Source: an uncultured Eubacteriales bacterium (GTDB taxonomy: Bacteria; Bacillota; Clostridia; Oscillospirales; Acutalibacteraceae). From it: a stretch of 15,847 nucleotides of DNA. Location of the stretch: positions 1-15,847 of the forward strand of contig CAKSJY010000017.1 of the NCBI GenBank assembly GCA_934464585.1, in the 5' to 3' direction. Positions 14,256-15,847 of this stretch are shown piece after piece (positions within the stretch are counted from its first letter, which is position 1; the number at the start of each line of letters is the position of its first letter). A model generated the notes under the pieces. It was not told the origin of the DNA. It did no database searches and saw only the letters and a program-made list of their open reading frames with translations. Made by a program: the position numbers and the translations under genes.

Positions 14256-14888
14256 TCAAATGCTTTTTATATCTTCTAAATTTCCGCTGCAAAGCTTATC
14301 CAAATTTTTAAATATTTTCTCCTTAGGCCAATCCCACCACTTTAAATTCAATAAGTAATCTATTAAATCATCATCGAATCTCTTTTTTATTATTCTGCAT
14401 GGGTTTCCACCAACTATAGTATAATCAGGCACATCCCTTGTTACCACAGAATTAGCCGCGATTATAGCTCCATTTCCAATATGTATCCCCGGCATAATTG
14501 TAACATTTTGACCAAACCATACATCATTTTCAACTACTGTATCTCCCTTTAGAGGTAGTTCTTCTAATTTCGGAGCAAAGTCTTCCCAGCCATTACCCAT
14601 AATATTGAAAGGATATGTCGTTACACTACACATTCTATGATTTGCCCCATTCATAATAAATTCAATTCCTGAAGCAATAGCACAAAATTTTCCTATAATA
14701 AGCTTATCGCCTATAAAATCATAATGATGTGTAACATGATCTTCGAATTTCTCAGGTTGAAGACTATCACTATAGTAGGTATAATCACCAACTATAATAT
14801 TAGGATTTTTGATTGTATTCTTGATAAAACATATACTCCTTAAATTTTCATTAGGATATATAGCATTTGGATCTGGTCCGTAATTCAT
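14256..14888 (-). CDS. Vat/XAT-type hexapeptide-repeat O-acetyltransferase
   Basis: Left-handed beta-helix acetyltransferase of the xenobiotic acetyltransferase group that includes streptogramin A acetyltransferases (Vat) and type B chloramphenicol acetyltransferases. The 210 residues include GPDPNAIYP at the start, GDKLIIGKFCAIASG (60-74), the catalytic-loop FIMNGANHRM (77-86) with H84 equivalent to the Vat active-site histidine, the NDVWFGQNVTIMPGIHIGNGAIIAANSVVTRDV hexapeptide region (121-153) and IVGGNP (158-163). The match to Vat proteins runs nearly end to end. Such chromosomal enzymes often do not confer resistance, so the substrate is open. ATG follows AAGGAA at 10 bases. It sits 68 bases after the C39-like gene with no promoter or terminator seen between, probably one operon. 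No clear terminator follows. Confidence 0.88.
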   Translation of the reverse strand: MNYGPDPNAIYPNENLRSICFIKNTIKNPNIIVGDYTYYSDSLQPEKFEDHVTHHYDFIGDKLIIGKFCAIASGIEFIMNGANHRMCSVTTYPFNIMGNGWEDFAPKLEELPLKGDTVVENDVWFGQNVTIMPGIHIGNGAIIAANSVVTRDVPDYTIVGGNPCRIIKKRFDDDLIDYLLNLKWWDWPKEKIFKNLDKLCSGNLEDIKSI

Positions 14889-14956
14889 AAAGATTTCTTC
14901 CTTTTTAAGTTATTCGTTAATACTTTAAATCTTACAAGATAAATAAAAAATTACTT

Positions 14957-15700
14957 TTAATTTTTACTTACTATTACAAGTGATTGTCTACCTAATTCAT
15001 CAAATCTGGATCTCACTAATTCCTTTTCATATCCTATAACACCCTTGTTTTCATAAGGATCATTAAAATAGTAGTTTTCCTTATCATATCCTACTAAGAC
15101 AAGGCAGTGTTCTCCTGCTATCCATGTAAATTCATCACCGATATTATACGGAGAATTTTCATCTATATAATTGATAATCCATGACATTCCTGCAGACGAT
15201 TCTTGCATATTAATAGTAGCCCAAACTAAAACAGGTATATCATTTTTTATATACTCTTCGATAAGTTGATCTAAATCTATACCAGTTGTTATTTTAGTTT
15301 TATGTTCATCCACAAGAAGCTTGTCCATAGATTTAGCTACCACATCTGCATAACATCCAAATCCACAGTTTTCCTTTTCTTGAATATATGGATCCCCAAC
15401 ATATGCAGAATGAGGATCAGGACCTAAAATTATATTATTTGCATCAATTATCCAATCCCTTTTTATTAAATAATTATCCGTAAAATCCTTTTTATCAATG
15501 TCATAGCCATAGTAGTTTAATAGCATTGTACTACTAACTGCTTCACAACCATAGGTAATATCAGTTTGATCTATATATGGTACATCAATAATCACCTTAT
15601 TCATATTATCTGCCACTCCTAAAGTAGACAAAGCCATATCTGAACTTAGAGTCATAAGAAGAAGTACCGTTAACGTTATCTTTATATAAACTTTTATCAT
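14957..15700 (-). CDS. Exported C39-like papain-fold cysteine peptidase
   Basis: Protein of the peptidase C39-like family (Peptidase_C39_2). Residues 1-30 look like a signal peptide or membrane anchor (basic MIKVYIK then a hydrophobic core), so it acts at or outside the membrane. The 217-residue remainder carries Q45 and catalytic C52 in DQTDITYGCEAVS, H198 in GEHCLVLVGYD and D214 in YYFNDPY, the expected Gln-Cys-His-Asp order. Two further cysteines (C112, C116) flank an inserted segment. There is no ABC transporter, so it is not a bacteriocin-exporter leader peptidase; the substrate is unknown. ATG follows AAAGGAG by 12 bases. No promoter is convincing upstream; the hairpin at 15729-15760 limits where one could be. 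Its stop lies inside a weak AT-rich hairpin. Confidence 0.8.
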   Translation of the reverse strand: MIKVYIKITLTVLLLMTLSSDMALSTLGVADNMNKVIIDVPYIDQTDITYGCEAVSSTMLLNYYGYDIDKKDFTDNYLIKRDWIIDANNIILGPDPHSAYVGDPYIQEKENCGFGCYADVVAKSMDKLLVDEHKTKITTGIDLDQLIEEYIKNDIPVLVWATINMQESSAGMSWIINYIDENSPYNIGDEFTWIAGEHCLVLVGYDKENYYFNDPYENKGVIGYEKELVRSRFDELGRQSLVIVSKN

Positions 15701-15728
15701 GTTTATATGACACTCCTTTTATATAACG

Positions 15729-15760
15729 AAAAAAGGATTGTTTTACAACAATCCTTTTTT
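15729..15760. terminator. Bidirectional terminator upstream of the C39-like gene
   Basis: A perfect 14-bp stem (15729-15742 with 15747-15760), core AAGGATTGTT, around a TTAC loop, flanked by A runs on the left and T runs on the right, with a further ATTTTTT beyond. It acts on both strands. No plus-strand gene ends before it, so on the minus strand it probably ends a transcript from beyond the window. Confidence 0.85.
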
Positions 15761-15765
15761 ATTTT

Positions 15766-15847
15766 TTGCGTTTTCAACACCCTGAAAACTGAATAAAGAT
15801 GAAGAAGAAAGAGATAGATAAGTGGAATAAAGGGAAAGACCAAAGAG
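15766..15847 (+). other. Possible rRNA spacer (pre-23S) sequence at window edge
   Basis: GTTTTCA (15770-15776) and TGAAAAC (15783-15789) form a perfect 7-bp inverted repeat around ACACCC. Read on the plus strand, the CCTGAAAACTGAATAAAG that follows resembles the conserved TTGAAAACTGAATA element in Firmicutes spacers just ahead of 23S rRNA, and the purine-rich tail ending in GACCAAAGAG would suit that position. No rRNA gene itself is in view, so this is only a resemblance. Confidence 0.35.

Noticed and set aside
14957..15700. Bacteriocin-processing C39 leader peptidase
   Set aside because: The protein has no ABC transporter domains and no precursor peptide or immunity gene is adjacent; it fits the broader C39-like family.
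1..15847. CRISPR array, insertion sequence, prophage or integron
   Set aside because: No regularly spaced repeats, transposase or integrase reading frames, attachment-like duplications or long terminal inverted repeats were found on either strand.

Overview
The window looks like chromosomal DNA of a low-GC, Gram-positive anaerobe of the Clostridia (Bacillota). The evidence is AT-rich DNA with A/T-ending codons, strong Shine-Dalgarno sites, sigma-A type promoters (TTGACA / TATAAT), tRNAs with encoded CCA, an independent phosphoglycerate mutase, and the fakA-recG pairing usual in Firmicutes. Several secreted cell-wall enzymes carry LysM, G5 and Big2-like modules. A Ruminococcus-like gut lineage is my best guess, but I cannot fix the family from sequence alone. 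No phage, transposon, CRISPR array or defence system is visible.

Layout. At 1-220 a tRNA-Pro(UGG) gene on the minus strand has a near-perfect promoter and two tandem terminators. At 333-1406 (+) is a membrane-anchored D,D-carboxypeptidase of the VanY type with a Big2-like domain; it converges on a glycolytic operon and shares a bidirectional terminator with it. At 1474-5290 (-) pgk, tpiA and gpmI are read as one operon from a TTGAAA-N17-TATAAT promoter. A 13-bp hairpin separates pgk from tpiA, and GpmI carries an unusual charged C-terminal tail. At 5406-5912 (-) is trmL. At 6166-6342 (+) is a 58-residue glycine-rich membrane microprotein.

At 6561-7337 (+) is a secreted M15C-type peptidase whose promoter is preceded by a perfect 12-bp tandem repeat. 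At 7727-7803 (-) is a CAU-anticodon tRNA, most likely tRNA-Ile2. At 8249-10195 (+) is a large M23 endopeptidase with a membrane segment, LysM and G5 domains and a 184-residue basic N-terminal region. Its upstream region holds four TGTAAY motifs and a dyad. At 10305-14025 (-) are recG and fakA. At 14256-15700 (-) are a Vat/XAT-type hexapeptide acetyltransferase and an exported C39-like cysteine peptidase, probably co-transcribed. The last ~80 bases lie beyond a bidirectional terminator and resemble the spacer that precedes a 23S rRNA gene.

How it fits together. Most genes are housekeeping: lower glycolysis, tRNA supply and modification, exogenous fatty-acid phosphorylation, and replication-fork repair. 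Interleaved are four exported peptidases (M15B, M15C, M23, C39-like), of which three have clear peptidoglycan-hydrolase signatures. I see no clearly novel multi-gene system. The best leads are the GpmI tail, the M23 N-terminal region and its upstream motif cluster, the tandem repeat at the M15C promoter, the microprotein with its nearby operator-like dyad, and the Vat-like/C39 gene pair.
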